A stretch of DNA of 64,000 bases from contig NZ_CANLCY010000004.1 in assembly GCF_947489255.1 (NCBI RefSeq), forward strand, positions 248,001 to 312,000, read 5' to 3'. Every line of letters begins with the position of its first letter. Positions within the stretch are counted from its first letter, which is position 1. Source of the DNA: an uncultured Microbacterium sp. Lineage in GTDB: Bacteria; Actinomycetota; Actinomycetes; Actinomycetales; Microbacteriaceae. Below the pieces are notes generated by a model. It worked only from the letters and a program-made list of their open reading frames with translations, had not been told where the DNA came from and did not search any database. The position numbers and the translations under genes are program-made. Positions 54,616-63,007 of this stretch are shown here, piece after piece.

Positions 54616-55596
54616 ATGACCCCCATAGATCTGCCCCTTCGTCCCGTCGGCCGCTCGGGACTGCGGGTGTCCGCCGTCGGTCTCGGGTGCAACAATTTCG
54701 GTCGCGCGGGCACGCCGACCGAGACGCTCGAGGGAACGCGACAGGTCCTCGACGCCGCCCTCGACGCGGGGGTGACGTTCCTCGACACGGCCGACATCTA
54801 CGGCCGCTCCTTCGGGATGTCGGAAACGCTCATGGGTGAAGCCCTCGAGGGCCGCCGGGATCGGGTCGTGCTCGCGACCAAGTTCGGTCACACCGACTTC
54901 GCCCCGGCCGTGGTCGGGGGCGCGAAAGGCTCGCGAGCCCACATCCGGCGGGCGGTCGAGGAGTCGCTCCGACGTCTGCGCACCGACTGGATCGACCTGT
55001 ACCAGCTGCACACGCCCGACGCCGAGACCCCCATCGACGAGACGCTCGATGCCCTCGCGGACCTCGTTCGCGAGGGCAAGGTCCGCTACATCGGGCACTC
55101 GAACTTCTCGGGGTGGCAGATCGCCGAAGCGGATGCCGCGGCCTCCGGGGTACGGTTCGTGTCGGCGCAGAACCAGTACAGCCTCCTCGCGCGCGCCGCG
55201 GAGCGGGAGGTCCTGCCGGCCGCCGAACACTTCGGCCTCGGCTTCCTCCCCTTCTTCCCCCTGCACAACGGCCTGCTCACCGGGAAGTTCACGCGCGAGG
55301 GCGGCCCCGACGACAGCCGCATCATGCGCCAGCGCCCGCACCTCTGGCGCGATGCGCCGTGGGACGCCCTCGAGCGATACCAGGGCTTCTGCGACGAGCG
55401 CGGCATCTCGATGCTCGAGGCCACCTTCGGATGGTTCCTGGCGAACCCGCTCGTCTCCAGTGTGATCGCCGGAGCCACGAGCGCGGCCCAGGTGCGATCG
55501 AACGCCGCCGCTGCCACGGCGTGGTCGCCGAGTGTCGACGATCTCGCCGAGATCGACGGCATCCTGGGGCTGCCGGCCGACCCGGCGGCGGGATGA
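54616..55596 (+). CDS. Aldo/keto reductase
   Basis: NADPH-dependent oxidoreductase of the AKR superfamily (326 aa, TIM barrel). The catalytic set is visible: Asp and Tyr in FLDTADIYGRSFG, Lys in LATKFGH and His in YQLHTPDAETP. The C-terminal cofactor segment SSVIAGATSAAQVRSNAAA is present. Substrates are unknown aldehydes or ketones. TAGCGT lies exactly 6 bases before the ATG (leaderless pattern), though GGGAG also lies within those 6 bases. Confidence 0.93.
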   Translation: MTPIDLPLRPVGRSGLRVSAVGLGCNNFGRAGTPTETLEGTRQVLDAALDAGVTFLDTADIYGRSFGMSETLMGEALEGRRDRVVLATKFGHTDFAPAVVGGAKGSRAHIRRAVEESLRRLRTDWIDLYQLHTPDAETPIDETLDALADLVREGKVRYIGHSNFSGWQIAEADAAASGVRFVSAQNQYSLLARAAEREVLPAAEHFGLGFLPFFPLHNGLLTGKFTREGGPDDSRIMRQRPHLWRDAPWDALERYQGFCDERGISMLEATFGWFLANPLVSSVIAGATSAAQVRSNAAAATAWSPSVDDLAEIDGILGLPADPAAG

Positions 55597-55714
55597 ACGC
55601 GGCGCATCCGTGCCGTCGCTGCGGCGCGTCCGCGGACGGCATGCGCGTGTCGACTAGGATGACAGGGCCGCGCGGTTCCGCCGGCGCAGCTGTCGGCCAA
55701 CCGGAGGATCGTTC

Positions 55715-56488
55715 GTGCCCGAGGTGACCACCCACACGCGTACCGTCCCGCTCGGCGACGGATCCCTCGATCTGCGGTGGGCGGCGAGCACCGACACGGG
55801 ACGTCGCCGCGAGGTCAATCAAGACGCGTTCCTCGCCGAATACCCCCTCTTCGTCGTCGCCGACGGCATGGGCGGTCACCTCGGCGGCGAGATCGCCAGC
55901 GCGAGCACCGTCGACCGTCTGCGCACCGTCGTCGACTCGGGCTCCGTGTCGACGAAGAACATCGAGAAGGCCCTGTCGCGCGCGGTGAAGGACATCATCG
56001 CGCACCCCGAGACGACCGACGAGGGCACGGGAACCACCCTCACCGGGCTCTACCTCGAGACGCACACCGACGAGCCGCACTGGGTCACCCTCAACATCGG
56101 GGACTCCCGCGTGTATCTGCTGCGCGACGAGGAGATCGTTCAGGTGACGACCGATCACTCCGTGGTCCAGGAGCTCATCGCCGCGGGGCGCCTCAGCCCC
56201 GAAGAGGCGGAGAACCACCCGTACGGAAACGTCATCACGCGCGCCGTCGGACCCAGCGACAGTGTGAAGCCCGACTACCTGCGCCTCGACGTGCTCGACG
56301 GCGACCGGTTCGTCGTCTGCTCCGACGGGCTGACGAAAGAACTCACCGATTTCGGCATCCGGCACTTCCTCGCCGCGAACCCCGACCCCGCTGCGGCGGT
56401 GGACGCGATGATGGCGGCCGCGCTCGAGAACGGTGGGCGCGACAACGTCACCATCGTCGTACTCGACGTCGCGCGCCGCTCCGCCTGA
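55715..56488 (+). CDS. PP2C-type Ser/Thr protein phosphatase
   Basis: A metal-dependent phosphatase (257 aa), the counterpart of eukaryotic-type kinases such as the one at 12113. Metal-binding Asp residues are in REVNQDAFLAE, VVADGMGGHLGGE, CSDGLTKEL and GRDNVTIVVLDV; GDSRVYLLRD is also conserved. It is soluble, without a membrane helix. The GTG start has CGGAGGATC upstream and TAGGAT near 55656 is a likely -10. Whether it pairs with the distant kinase is unknown. Confidence 0.93.
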   Translation: MPEVTTHTRTVPLGDGSLDLRWAASTDTGRRREVNQDAFLAEYPLFVVADGMGGHLGGEIASASTVDRLRTVVDSGSVSTKNIEKALSRAVKDIIAHPETTDEGTGTTLTGLYLETHTDEPHWVTLNIGDSRVYLLRDEEIVQVTTDHSVVQELIAAGRLSPEEAENHPYGNVITRAVGPSDSVKPDYLRLDVLDGDRFVVCSDGLTKELTDFGIRHFLAANPDPAAAVDAMMAAALENGGRDNVTIVVLDVARRSA

Positions 56489-56533
56489 GAATCTCCTCTT
56501 GACCGCGGCTGACGCGGATTCTACGTTCGGCAT

Positions 56534-58066
56534 ATGACCTCCGCACCCGAACGGACGGCCGGTAAGGGCCTCGCCTCCGGAACGCTGGGCCTGTGGGGCT
56601 CGACCGTGATCGGTCTGGCATCCACCGCCCCCGTCTATTCCCTCGTCGCCACCCTCGGTTTCGTCGTCCTGGCGGTCGGCGCGCAAGCGCCCATCGCTTT
56701 CGTCATCGCGTTCGTGCCGATGCTGTTCATCGCTTTCGCGTACCGCGAGCTGAACAACGAGATCCCGGACTGCGGAACCACCTTCACGTGGGGGACCAAG
56801 GCCTTCGGCCCGTGGATCGGGTGGATGGGCGGCTGGGGCGTGGCCGTGGCCGGCATGGTCGTGCTTGCCAACCTCTCGCAGATCGCCGGCATCTACCTGT
56901 GGTCGCTCATCGGCGACGGCTCGCTCGCCGAGAACGTGCCGCTCGTGACCGCGACGGGTGTCGCCTTCATCGCCGCGATGACCTACATCAGCTACCGGGG
57001 CGTCGAGATCGGCGAGCGGATCCAGAACATCCTGTTGGGCGTGCAGTACCTCGTGCTCGTGCTGTTCGTGGTGCTCGCCCTGTGGAAGTTCTTCGACGGC
57101 ACGGCACCGAACCCCACTCCCTTCGATTTCGCGTGGTTCAACCCGCTCGGCTTCACCGACTGGAGCGGATTCACCGAGGCGGTGCTGCTGGCGCTGTTCA
57201 TCTACTGGGGGTGGGACACCTGCCTCGCGCTCAACGAGGAGACGAAGGACCCCAAGCGCATCCCCGGTCGCGCCGCGCTGCTGACCACCGTCATCCTGCT
57301 CGGCACCTACGTGACGGTGACCGTCGCCGCGATGATGTACGCCGGAGTGGGGGAGGACGGCGCGGGCCTGGCCAACCCCGAGAACGCGGATGACGTGTTC
57401 CTGGCATTGAAGGACGGCCTGTTCGGACCGTTCGGGTGGGTGCTCATCGTCGCCGTGCTCATCTCGGCGGTGTCGTCGACGCAGACGACCATCCTGCCCA
57501 CCGCCCGCGGCACGCTCGCGATGGCGGCCTACAAGGCACTGCCGGCGCGGTTCCGCTCCGTGCACCCCCGCTACAAGACGCCGTCGTTCTCGACCCTGGT
57601 GATGGGGATCGTCGCCAGCGTCTACTACGTGGGGATGACGCTCATCAGCGACAACATCCTGCAGGACTCGATCCTGTCGCTGGGTCTGGCGATCGCGTTC
57701 TACTACGCCATGACGGGGTACGCCTGCGTCTGGTACTACCGCCGCGAGCTCTTATCGTCGGGGAAGAACCTCGTGTACCGCGGCATCCTGCCGCTGCTCG
57801 GGGCGCTCATGCTGACGTACGCCTTCGTCCAGTCGGCCATCGACATGTACGACCCCGAGTACGGCTACACGGTGCTGCTGGGCGTCGGCGGCACGTTCGT
57901 CGTGGGCATCGGAGCCCTCGCCGTCGGCGTGGTGCTCATGGTGGTGTGGTTCGCGTTCCCGGGCTCGAAGCCGTTCTTCCGCGGCGAGAGCCTGAACCGC
58001 GAGACCGAGGTGCTCGTGCCCGACGAGCCGATCGCCTACCCGCGGTCGGTCGACGGCGGCATCTGA
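56534..58066 (+). CDS. APC family amino acid permease
   Basis: A polytopic transporter (510 aa, about 12 helices) of the amino acid-polyamine-organocation superfamily. The N-terminal helix TLGLWGSTVIGLASTAPVYSLVATLGFVVLAVG and the FVPMLFIAFAYRELNNEIPDCGTTFTW segment are typical. The cytoplasmic loop SSTQTTILPTARGTLAMAAYKALPARFRSVHPRYKTP is also family-like. TACGTT lies 6 bases before the ATG (leaderless). One in-frame TTA codon (57752) is rare for this genome. The substrate cannot be predicted. Confidence 0.9.
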   Translation: MTSAPERTAGKGLASGTLGLWGSTVIGLASTAPVYSLVATLGFVVLAVGAQAPIAFVIAFVPMLFIAFAYRELNNEIPDCGTTFTWGTKAFGPWIGWMGGWGVAVAGMVVLANLSQIAGIYLWSLIGDGSLAENVPLVTATGVAFIAAMTYISYRGVEIGERIQNILLGVQYLVLVLFVVLALWKFFDGTAPNPTPFDFAWFNPLGFTDWSGFTEAVLLALFIYWGWDTCLALNEETKDPKRIPGRAALLTTVILLGTYVTVTVAAMMYAGVGEDGAGLANPENADDVFLALKDGLFGPFGWVLIVAVLISAVSSTQTTILPTARGTLAMAAYKALPARFRSVHPRYKTPSFSTLVMGIVASVYYVGMTLISDNILQDSILSLGLAIAFYYAMTGYACVWYYRRELLSSGKNLVYRGILPLLGALMLTYAFVQSAIDMYDPEYGYTVLLGVGGTFVVGIGALAVGVVLMVVWFAFPGSKPFFRGESLNRETEVLVPDEPIAYPRSVDGGI

Positions 58067-58145
58067 GGCGCGGCGCCCGGTCGTACGGGCAACGCGAGGC
58101 CCGCGCGGGCGAGGAGCGCGCCGAGGACGTCGGGTGCGCCGACGG

Positions 58146-59129
58146 TCAGACCACGGCGCGGATCGAGCCGACGACGGCTCCGCCACCCGACACCGTGAGG
58201 GGCAGCAGGGCGAGCGTTTCGTCGACGGCCTCGGCGGTGAGGGCCCCGGCACGCTCGAGCAGGCGCAGGGCGACCGCCCACCCTGCGCGGTTGGAGCCGT
58301 CGAGCATTTTCAGGGCCACGGTCGTGCCGTCGGGTGCCGTCATGACCTGGACGCCCTCGGCGCCCATCTTCGAGAAGACGCCGAGGCGTTCGATCACGAT
58401 CGTGTCGGGACGGCCGGGGCCGTCGATGGTCCACGGGTGCTCCTTGACGGCACGGACGAGAGCACCCGCGCTGCGGTGGAGGGCGAAGGGCGAACGCTCC
58501 GACGAGGTGGCGATGCGCTGGATGGCCCGCGCGAGACCGACCAGACTCATCGCGTAGACGGGGGCGCCGCAGCCGTCGATCGCCGTCGTCGTCATGCGCT
58601 CGCCGACGAGACGCTCGAGCACCTCGCGGATGTGCACCTGCAGGGGGTGCTGCGGGTCGAGGTAGTCGGCCGTCGACCAGCCGTTGGCCACGCACGTGAG
58701 CAGCATCGCCGCGTGCTTGCCCGAGCAGTTCATGCGCAGCGGGGAGGGGGCGCCGTGATCGCGCACGAGCTCGTCGCGTGACGCGGTGTCGGTGGGCCAG
58801 GCGGCGGGGCAGCCCAGGTCGTCTTCGGTGAGCCCGGCGGACTGCAGGATGTCGCGTGCCAGCTCGGCGTGACGGTCGGTGCCGCAGTGGCTCGCCATGG
58901 AGATCGCGAGGCGCTCGCCCGCGAGGTCCGCTCCGGCGGACAGGCACGCGAGGGCCTGCAGGGGCTTCATGCTCGAGCGGGGGAGGAACGCCGCCGACGC
59001 GTCGCCCAGGGTGAGCTTCTCGGTGCCGTCGGGAGCGAGGACGACGGCGACGCCGACGTGGCGTGATTCGACGAAGCCGTTGCGGTCGACGACGGCGAGT
59101 TCGACGGAGGCGGGAGGCGTGGTGGGCAT
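58146..59129 (-). CDS. L-asparaginase II family protein
   Basis: A 327-residue protein of the bacterial asparaginase-II family (Rhizobium etli type, unrelated in fold to E. coli AnsB). Key segments: RSSMKPLQALA, ISMASHCGTDRHAELA, PLRMNCSGKHAAMLLTC and AIDGCGAPVYAMSL. It would hydrolyse asparagine to aspartate and ammonia in the cytoplasm. It is convergent with the permease. The ATG at 59129 is chosen: TACGAT is 6 bases upstream with GAAGGG between. An upstream in-frame GTG would add 7 residues. Confidence 0.88.
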   Translation of the reverse strand: MPTTPPASVELAVVDRNGFVESRHVGVAVVLAPDGTEKLTLGDASAAFLPRSSMKPLQALACLSAGADLAGERLAISMASHCGTDRHAELARDILQSAGLTEDDLGCPAAWPTDTASRDELVRDHGAPSPLRMNCSGKHAAMLLTCVANGWSTADYLDPQHPLQVHIREVLERLVGERMTTTAIDGCGAPVYAMSLVGLARAIQRIATSSERSPFALHRSAGALVRAVKEHPWTIDGPGRPDTIVIERLGVFSKMGAEGVQVMTAPDGTTVALKMLDGSNRAGWAVALRLLERAGALTAEAVDETLALLPLTVSGGGAVVGSIRAVV

Positions 59130-59265
59130 CCCTTCATCGTATCCCGCCACCCTCGCCCCGCCCCGGGCGGGCGGCCCGTGCGAGTCGCCAGGATTCGTCG
59201 CTCACGGGGCTCCCGAAGCGACGGATTTCGGCGACTCACGCGTGGGGACGGGGCAGACTGGGGGC

Positions 59266-59736
59266 ATGTACGGAGAGCACCACTACCGCCTGCGCTCGAC
59301 CTGGACCGGAGACCGGGGAACCGGCACGAGCGGATACCGCGACTACGACCGGTCCGTCACCGTCGAGGTCGACGGCAAGCCCGCGATCGCGGCATCCGCC
59401 GACACCCCCTTCCGAGGCGACCCGGCGAAGTGGAACCCCGAGGAGCTGCTGCTGGCCGCGCTCAGCGAATGCCACCTGCTGTCGTACCTGCACGCGTGCG
59501 TCACGACCGGAGTGGTCGTCACCTCGTACGAGGATGACGCCGCGGGGACGATGAAGGAGGACGGCAACAGCGGGGGCGCGTTCACCGAGGTGGTGCTGCG
59601 ACCGCGCGTGACGGTCGCCGAGGAGGCGATGATCGAAGCCGCCACCGCCGCCCATCGACAGGCGCGCGAGTGGTGCTTCATCGCCAACTCGGTCAATTTC
59701 CCCGTGCGGCACGAACCGGTGATCACCGTCGGCTGA
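59266..59736 (+). CDS. OsmC family peroxiredoxin-like protein
   Basis: A 156-residue OsmC/YhfA-type protein that reduces organic hydroperoxides with cysteine thiols. The first active Cys region is LLAALSECHLLSYLHACVTTG and the second is HRQAREWCFIANSVNFPV. Both needed cysteines are present. It starts MYGEHHYRLRSTWTGDRG. CAGACT lies 6 bases before the ATG, a degenerate leaderless promoter. It follows the divergent asparaginase gene and may belong to the oxidative stress set with yaaA, but there is no direct link. Confidence 0.87.
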   Translation: MYGEHHYRLRSTWTGDRGTGTSGYRDYDRSVTVEVDGKPAIAASADTPFRGDPAKWNPEELLLAALSECHLLSYLHACVTTGVVVTSYEDDAAGTMKEDGNSGGAFTEVVLRPRVTVAEEAMIEAATAAHRQAREWCFIANSVNFPVRHEPVITVG

Positions 59737-59782
59737 GCGGCGACGCGGACGGGGGCCCGGCGTCTCGTCGTACAGTGAGCGC

Positions 59783-60262
59783 ATGCAGCTCGAACCCGCC
59801 CTGCGCCGACTCGACCGGATCGCCGGAGGTCGCCAGGCCGATCACCGTGTCGCGGCCTCCGACGATCCGAGAGTCCGGCGGGCGTTCCGCGCGATGACGG
59901 TGCTGCTCGCCGTCGGATTCGTGCTCGGGGTCGCGACGGTCGTCGTCGCCCTGTGGATGAGCTCGACCGGCCAGGACGTCGGATTCGCGGTGTGGATGCG
60001 GTGTCTGGTCGTGCTGGGCATCACCACGACCCTCTTCTACTTCCTGTGGCGTGCTCACGCGGGGTGGTACTGGGCCTTCCGACGCCTGCAGCTGTTCAGC
60101 CGCATCTTCCCCGTGGTGGCCCTCGTCCTGGCGGCCATCCCCGGGCTGTATCCGTTCTGGGTGGTCACGGAGCAGATCCTCTTCGCGCTGCTGCTCATCG
60201 GGGTGTCGGACTACCTGCAGTCCGACGCGATGCGCGCGGCGTATCCCAAGCCCCGGCGCTGA
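59783..60262 (+). CDS. Hypothetical membrane protein (159 aa)
   Basis: A protein with a charged N-terminal 35 residues and four membrane helices: MTVLLAVGFVLGVATVVVALWM, MRCLVVLGITTTLFYFLW, FSRIFPVVALVLAAIPGLYPF and ILFALLLIGVSDYL. Both ends are probably cytoplasmic. The ATG is preceded by TACAGT with a 6-base spacer, a clean leaderless pattern. It is conserved-looking (Arg/Trp-rich loops such as RAHAGWYWAFRRLQL) but I do not recognise the family. Convergent with glpK, with repeats between them. Confidence 0.72.
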   Translation: MQLEPALRRLDRIAGGRQADHRVAASDDPRVRRAFRAMTVLLAVGFVLGVATVVVALWMSSTGQDVGFAVWMRCLVVLGITTTLFYFLWRAHAGWYWAFRRLQLFSRIFPVVALVLAAIPGLYPFWVVTEQILFALLLIGVSDYLQSDAMRAAYPKPRR

Positions 60263-60267
60263 GCGCT

Positions 60268-60283
60268 CGGCATCCGGATGCCG
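60268..60283. repeat. 16-base palindrome of the GGATGCC/GGCATCC heptamer
   Basis: CGGCATCCGGATGCCG, a perfect palindrome made of two head-to-head copies of the recurring heptamer, 5 bases after the stop at 60262. It could terminate the upstream gene. Confidence 0.8.
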
Positions 60284-60309
60284 GTGGCCCGGCCGGCGTG
60301 AGGGGGACC

Positions 60310-60334
60310 GGTCCCTTCGACAAGCTCAGGGACC
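60310..60334. repeat. REP-like inverted repeat
   Basis: GGTCCCT (60310-60316) and AGGGACC (60328-60334) flank TCGACAAGCTC. I recall this TTCGACAAGCTCAGG-type sequence as a dispersed element in many bacterial genomes, often called REP-like. It lies between convergent genes, as REPs do. Confidence 0.65.
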
Positions 60335-60440
60335 TGCGGGCTGTGGGCTCGGGGACCTGCGGGGTGTGGGCTCGGGGGCGGCGGGGTGCGGGCTCGAGCA
60401 CCTGCGGGGTGCGGGCTAGGGGACCGGCGGTGCGTGGGGT
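60329..60440. repeat. Degenerate tandem repeat of about 22-23 bases
   Basis: About five head-to-tail units with the core GGACCTGCGGGGTGYGGGCTC (YG variable), starting near 60329, 60351, 60374, 60396 and 60419. Units differ by a few bases and decay towards the 3' side. Non-coding, G-rich on the plus strand. Confidence 0.7.
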
Positions 60441-60470
60441 CGGGAGGCCGCGGGTGCGGGCGGGGACGAC

Positions 60471-60503
60471 GGAACCCCGCCGGCGCGGGGCCGACGGGGT
60501 TCC
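60471..60503 (-). terminator. Terminator of glpK
   Basis: GGAACCCCG (60471-60479) pairs with CGGGGTTCC (60495-60503) around a 15-base GC-rich loop, 17 bases beyond the glpK stop on the minus strand. No T-tract. Confidence 0.65.
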
Positions 60504-60520
60504 GTTCGTGAGGCGTGGGA

Positions 60521-62032
60521 TCAGCGCACGTCGTCGTCGATCCAGTCCATCGACTTGGTGACGGCCTTCTTCCACAGGCGCAGTTCGCGCTCGCGCTCGT
60601 CGGAGTCCATGTCGGGCTCCCAGCGCTTGTCTTCCTGCCAGTTGGCGCGCAGGTCGTCGAGGTTGTCCCAGAATCCGACCGCCAGGCCCGCGGCGTACGC
60701 GGCGCCGAGCGCGGTCGTCTCGGCGACGACCGGGCGGACGACCGGGACGCCCAGGATGTCGGCCTGGAACTGCATGAGCTCGTCGTTGGCGGTCATGCCG
60801 CCGTCGACCTTGAGCTCGGTCAGGTCGACGCCGGAGTCGGCGTTGACGGCCTCGAGCACCTCGCGGGTCTGGAAGGCCGTGGCCTCCAGCGCCGCGCGGG
60901 CGATGTGGCCCTTGTTGACGAAGCGCGTCATGCCGACGATCGCACCGCGGGCGTCGGGACGCCAGTACGGCGCGAACAGGCCCGAGAACGCGGGGACGAA
61001 GTACACCCCGCCGTTGTCGTCGACCGTGCGGGCCAGGGCCTCGACCTCGGGGGCCGAGGAGATGATGCCGAGCTGGTCGCGCAGCCACTGGATGAGCGAG
61101 CCGGTCACGGCGATCGATCCCTCGAGCGCGTAGTGCGCGGGCTGGTCGCCGAGCTTGTACCCGAGCGTGGTGAGCAGACCGTTCTTCGAGCGGACGATCT
61201 CCTCGCCCGTCTGGAAGATGAGGAAGTTGCCGGTGCCGTAGGTGTTCTTGCTCTCGCCCGGGTCGAAGGCGGCCTGGCCGAAGGTCGCGGCCTGCTGGTC
61301 GCCCAGGATGCCGGCGATCGGGGTCTCGCGCAGCAGCGACGACGACTCGACGGCGCCGTAGACCTCGGACGAGGAGCGGATCTCGGGCATCATCGAGCGC
61401 GGCACGCCGAAGTCGGAGAGGATGTCGTCGCGCCACTCGAGGGTCTCGAGGTCCATGAACAGCGTGCGGCTGGCGTTGGTGACGTCGGTCGCGTGCACGC
61501 CGCCGTCGATGCCGCCGGTCAGGTTCCACAGCACCCAGGTGTCGGTCGTGCCGAAGATGAGGTCGCCGGCGTCGGCCTTCTCGCGGGCCCCGTCGACGTT
61601 CTCGAGGATCCAGACGATCTTCGTGCCCGAGAAGTAGGTCGCCAGCGGCAGGCCCACGATGCTCTTGTAGCGCTCGGGGTCACCGTCGGCGAGGCGGTCG
61701 ACGATCGACTGCGTGCGGGTGTCCTGCCACACGATCGCGTTGTAGACGGGCTTGCCCGTGTTCTTGTCCCAGACCACCGCGGTCTCGCGCTGGTTGGTGA
61801 TGCCGACGGCGGCGATGTCGTGGCGGGTGATGTCGGCGCGGCTGAGGGCCAGGCCGATCACCTCCTGGGTGTTGCGCCAGATCTCGAGCGGGTCGTGCTC
61901 GACCCACCCCGCGCGGGGGAAGATCTGCTCGTGCTCCTTCTGTCCGACGGAGACGACGCTCCCGGACTTGTCGAAGATCATCGCGCGCGTCGAGGTCGTG
62001 CCCTGGTCGATGGCGAGGACGTAGTCGGCCAT
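60521..62032 (-). CDS. glpK: Glycerol kinase
   Basis: Phosphorylates glycerol to glycerol-3-phosphate with ATP. The 503-residue FGGY kinase starts [21 protein letters not shown] (phosphate-binding loop) and has the substrate pocket NQRET and the ATP-site motifs [19 protein letters not shown] and [22 protein letters not shown]. The ATG has AGGAGT upstream. The order on the minus strand is glpD, glpF, glpK, i.e. oxidation, uptake and trapping of glycerol in one cluster. Upstream in-frame extension is not coding. Confidence 0.97.
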   Translation of the reverse strand: MADYVLAIDQGTTSTRAMIFDKSGSVVSVGQKEHEQIFPRAGWVEHDPLEIWRNTQEVIGLALSRADITRHDIAAVGITNQRETAVVWDKNTGKPVYNAIVWQDTRTQSIVDRLADGDPERYKSIVGLPLATYFSGTKIVWILENVDGAREKADAGDLIFGTTDTWVLWNLTGGIDGGVHATDVTNASRTLFMDLETLEWRDDILSDFGVPRSMMPEIRSSSEVYGAVESSSLLRETPIAGILGDQQAATFGQAAFDPGESKNTYGTGNFLIFQTGEEIVRSKNGLLTTLGYKLGDQPAHYALEGSIAVTGSLIQWLRDQLGIISSAPEVEALARTVDDNGGVYFVPAFSGLFAPYWRPDARGAIVGMTRFVNKGHIARAALEATAFQTREVLEAVNADSGVDLTELKVDGGMTANDELMQFQADILGVPVVRPVVAETTALGAAYAAGLAVGFWDNLDDLRANWQEDKRWEPDMDSDERERELRLWKKAVTKSMDWIDDDVR

Positions 62033-62130
62033 GGAGGACTCCTTTGTCTGGTTCGGTGAATGTCTTGTTCGGTGAACGGGTGAAGAGGGAAGAGGAGGCG
62101 GGGGCGTCGGAGGACGCCCCCGCGACGGGC

Positions 62131-62886
62131 TCAGTTGCCGAGGCTGAGGAGCACGGGGGCCAGCAGGCCCGCGAGCAGACCACCGACGAGCGGGCCGGCG
62201 ACCGGGACCCACGCGTAGCCCCAGTCGCTGGAGCCCTTGCCCTTGATGGGCAGGATGGCGTGGGCGATGCGGGGGCCGAGGTCACGGGCCGGGTTGATCG
62301 CGTAGCCGGTGGGACCACCGAGCGAGGCGCCGATACCGACCACGAGCAGGGCCACCGGGACCGCGGCGAGACCGCCGATGCCACCGGGGACGCCGATGTC
62401 GGCCACGCCGTAATCGCTGAAGCCGAAGATGACGAAGACCAGCACGAAGGTCGCGATGACCTCGGTGAGGAAGTTGAAGCCGTAGGAGCGGATCGCGGGG
62501 CCGGTCGAGAACACGCCCAGCTTGTTGGCGGGGTCGGGCTCGTCGTCGAAGTGCTGCTTGTACGACGCCCACGCGAGCACCGCACCGATGATGGCACCGA
62601 CGAGCTGGGCGGCCACGGCCACGAGGAATTGGACGAAACCGATCTTGCCCGCGACGAGCAGACCGATCGAGACGGCGGGGTTCAGCTGCGCACCGGAGTA
62701 GGCGGAGACGATCACACCGGCGAACACGGCGAGGCCCCACCCCCAGTTCACCATCAGGAAGCCACCGGCGTTGCCCTTGGTCTTGGCCAGGGCCACGTTG
62801 GCGACCACGCCACAGCCCAGCAGGATGAGCATCGCGGTGCCGACCACCTCCGAGAGGAAGTACAGCCCCAGGTTCACTTCTTGCAT
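62131..62886 (-). CDS. glpF: Glycerol facilitator (aquaglyceroporin)
   Basis: A MIP-family channel (251 aa, six helices and two half helices). The NPA motifs are LNPAVSIGL and [10 protein letters not shown]; Asp after the second NPAR is typical for glycerol channels. It allows glycerol to enter for GlpK. It lies 98 bases upstream of glpK and 121 bases downstream of glpD. AGAAAGG lies 12 bases before the ATG. A hairpin (CACCCG 62910-62915 with CGGGTG 62929-62934) lies in its leader. Confidence 0.96.
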   Translation of the reverse strand: MQEVNLGLYFLSEVVGTAMLILLGCGVVANVALAKTKGNAGGFLMVNWGWGLAVFAGVIVSAYSGAQLNPAVSIGLLVAGKIGFVQFLVAVAAQLVGAIIGAVLAWASYKQHFDDEPDPANKLGVFSTGPAIRSYGFNFLTEVIATFVLVFVIFGFSDYGVADIGVPGGIGGLAAVPVALLVVGIGASLGGPTGYAINPARDLGPRIAHAILPIKGKGSSDWGYAWVPVAGPLVGGLLAGLLAPVLLSLGN

Positions 62887-62969
62887 GTCGTCATCGACCT
62901 TTCTTCTGTCACCCGGACACCTTCGGCTCGGGTGGTGATGCGGCTCGGTGTTCCGAACCTATGCGCGAG

Positions 62970-63001
62970 GTGCGGGCGTGCGACAGACGGCACGCCCGCA
63001 C
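62970..63001 (-). terminator. Hairpin between glpD and glpF
   Basis: A perfect 12-base stem (62970-62981 and 62990-63001) with an 8-base loop, 7 bases past the glpD stop. No T-tract follows, so it may be an attenuator or RNA-stability element that sets the glpD to glpF ratio. Confidence 0.6.
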
Positions 63002-63007
63002 GTTCTC

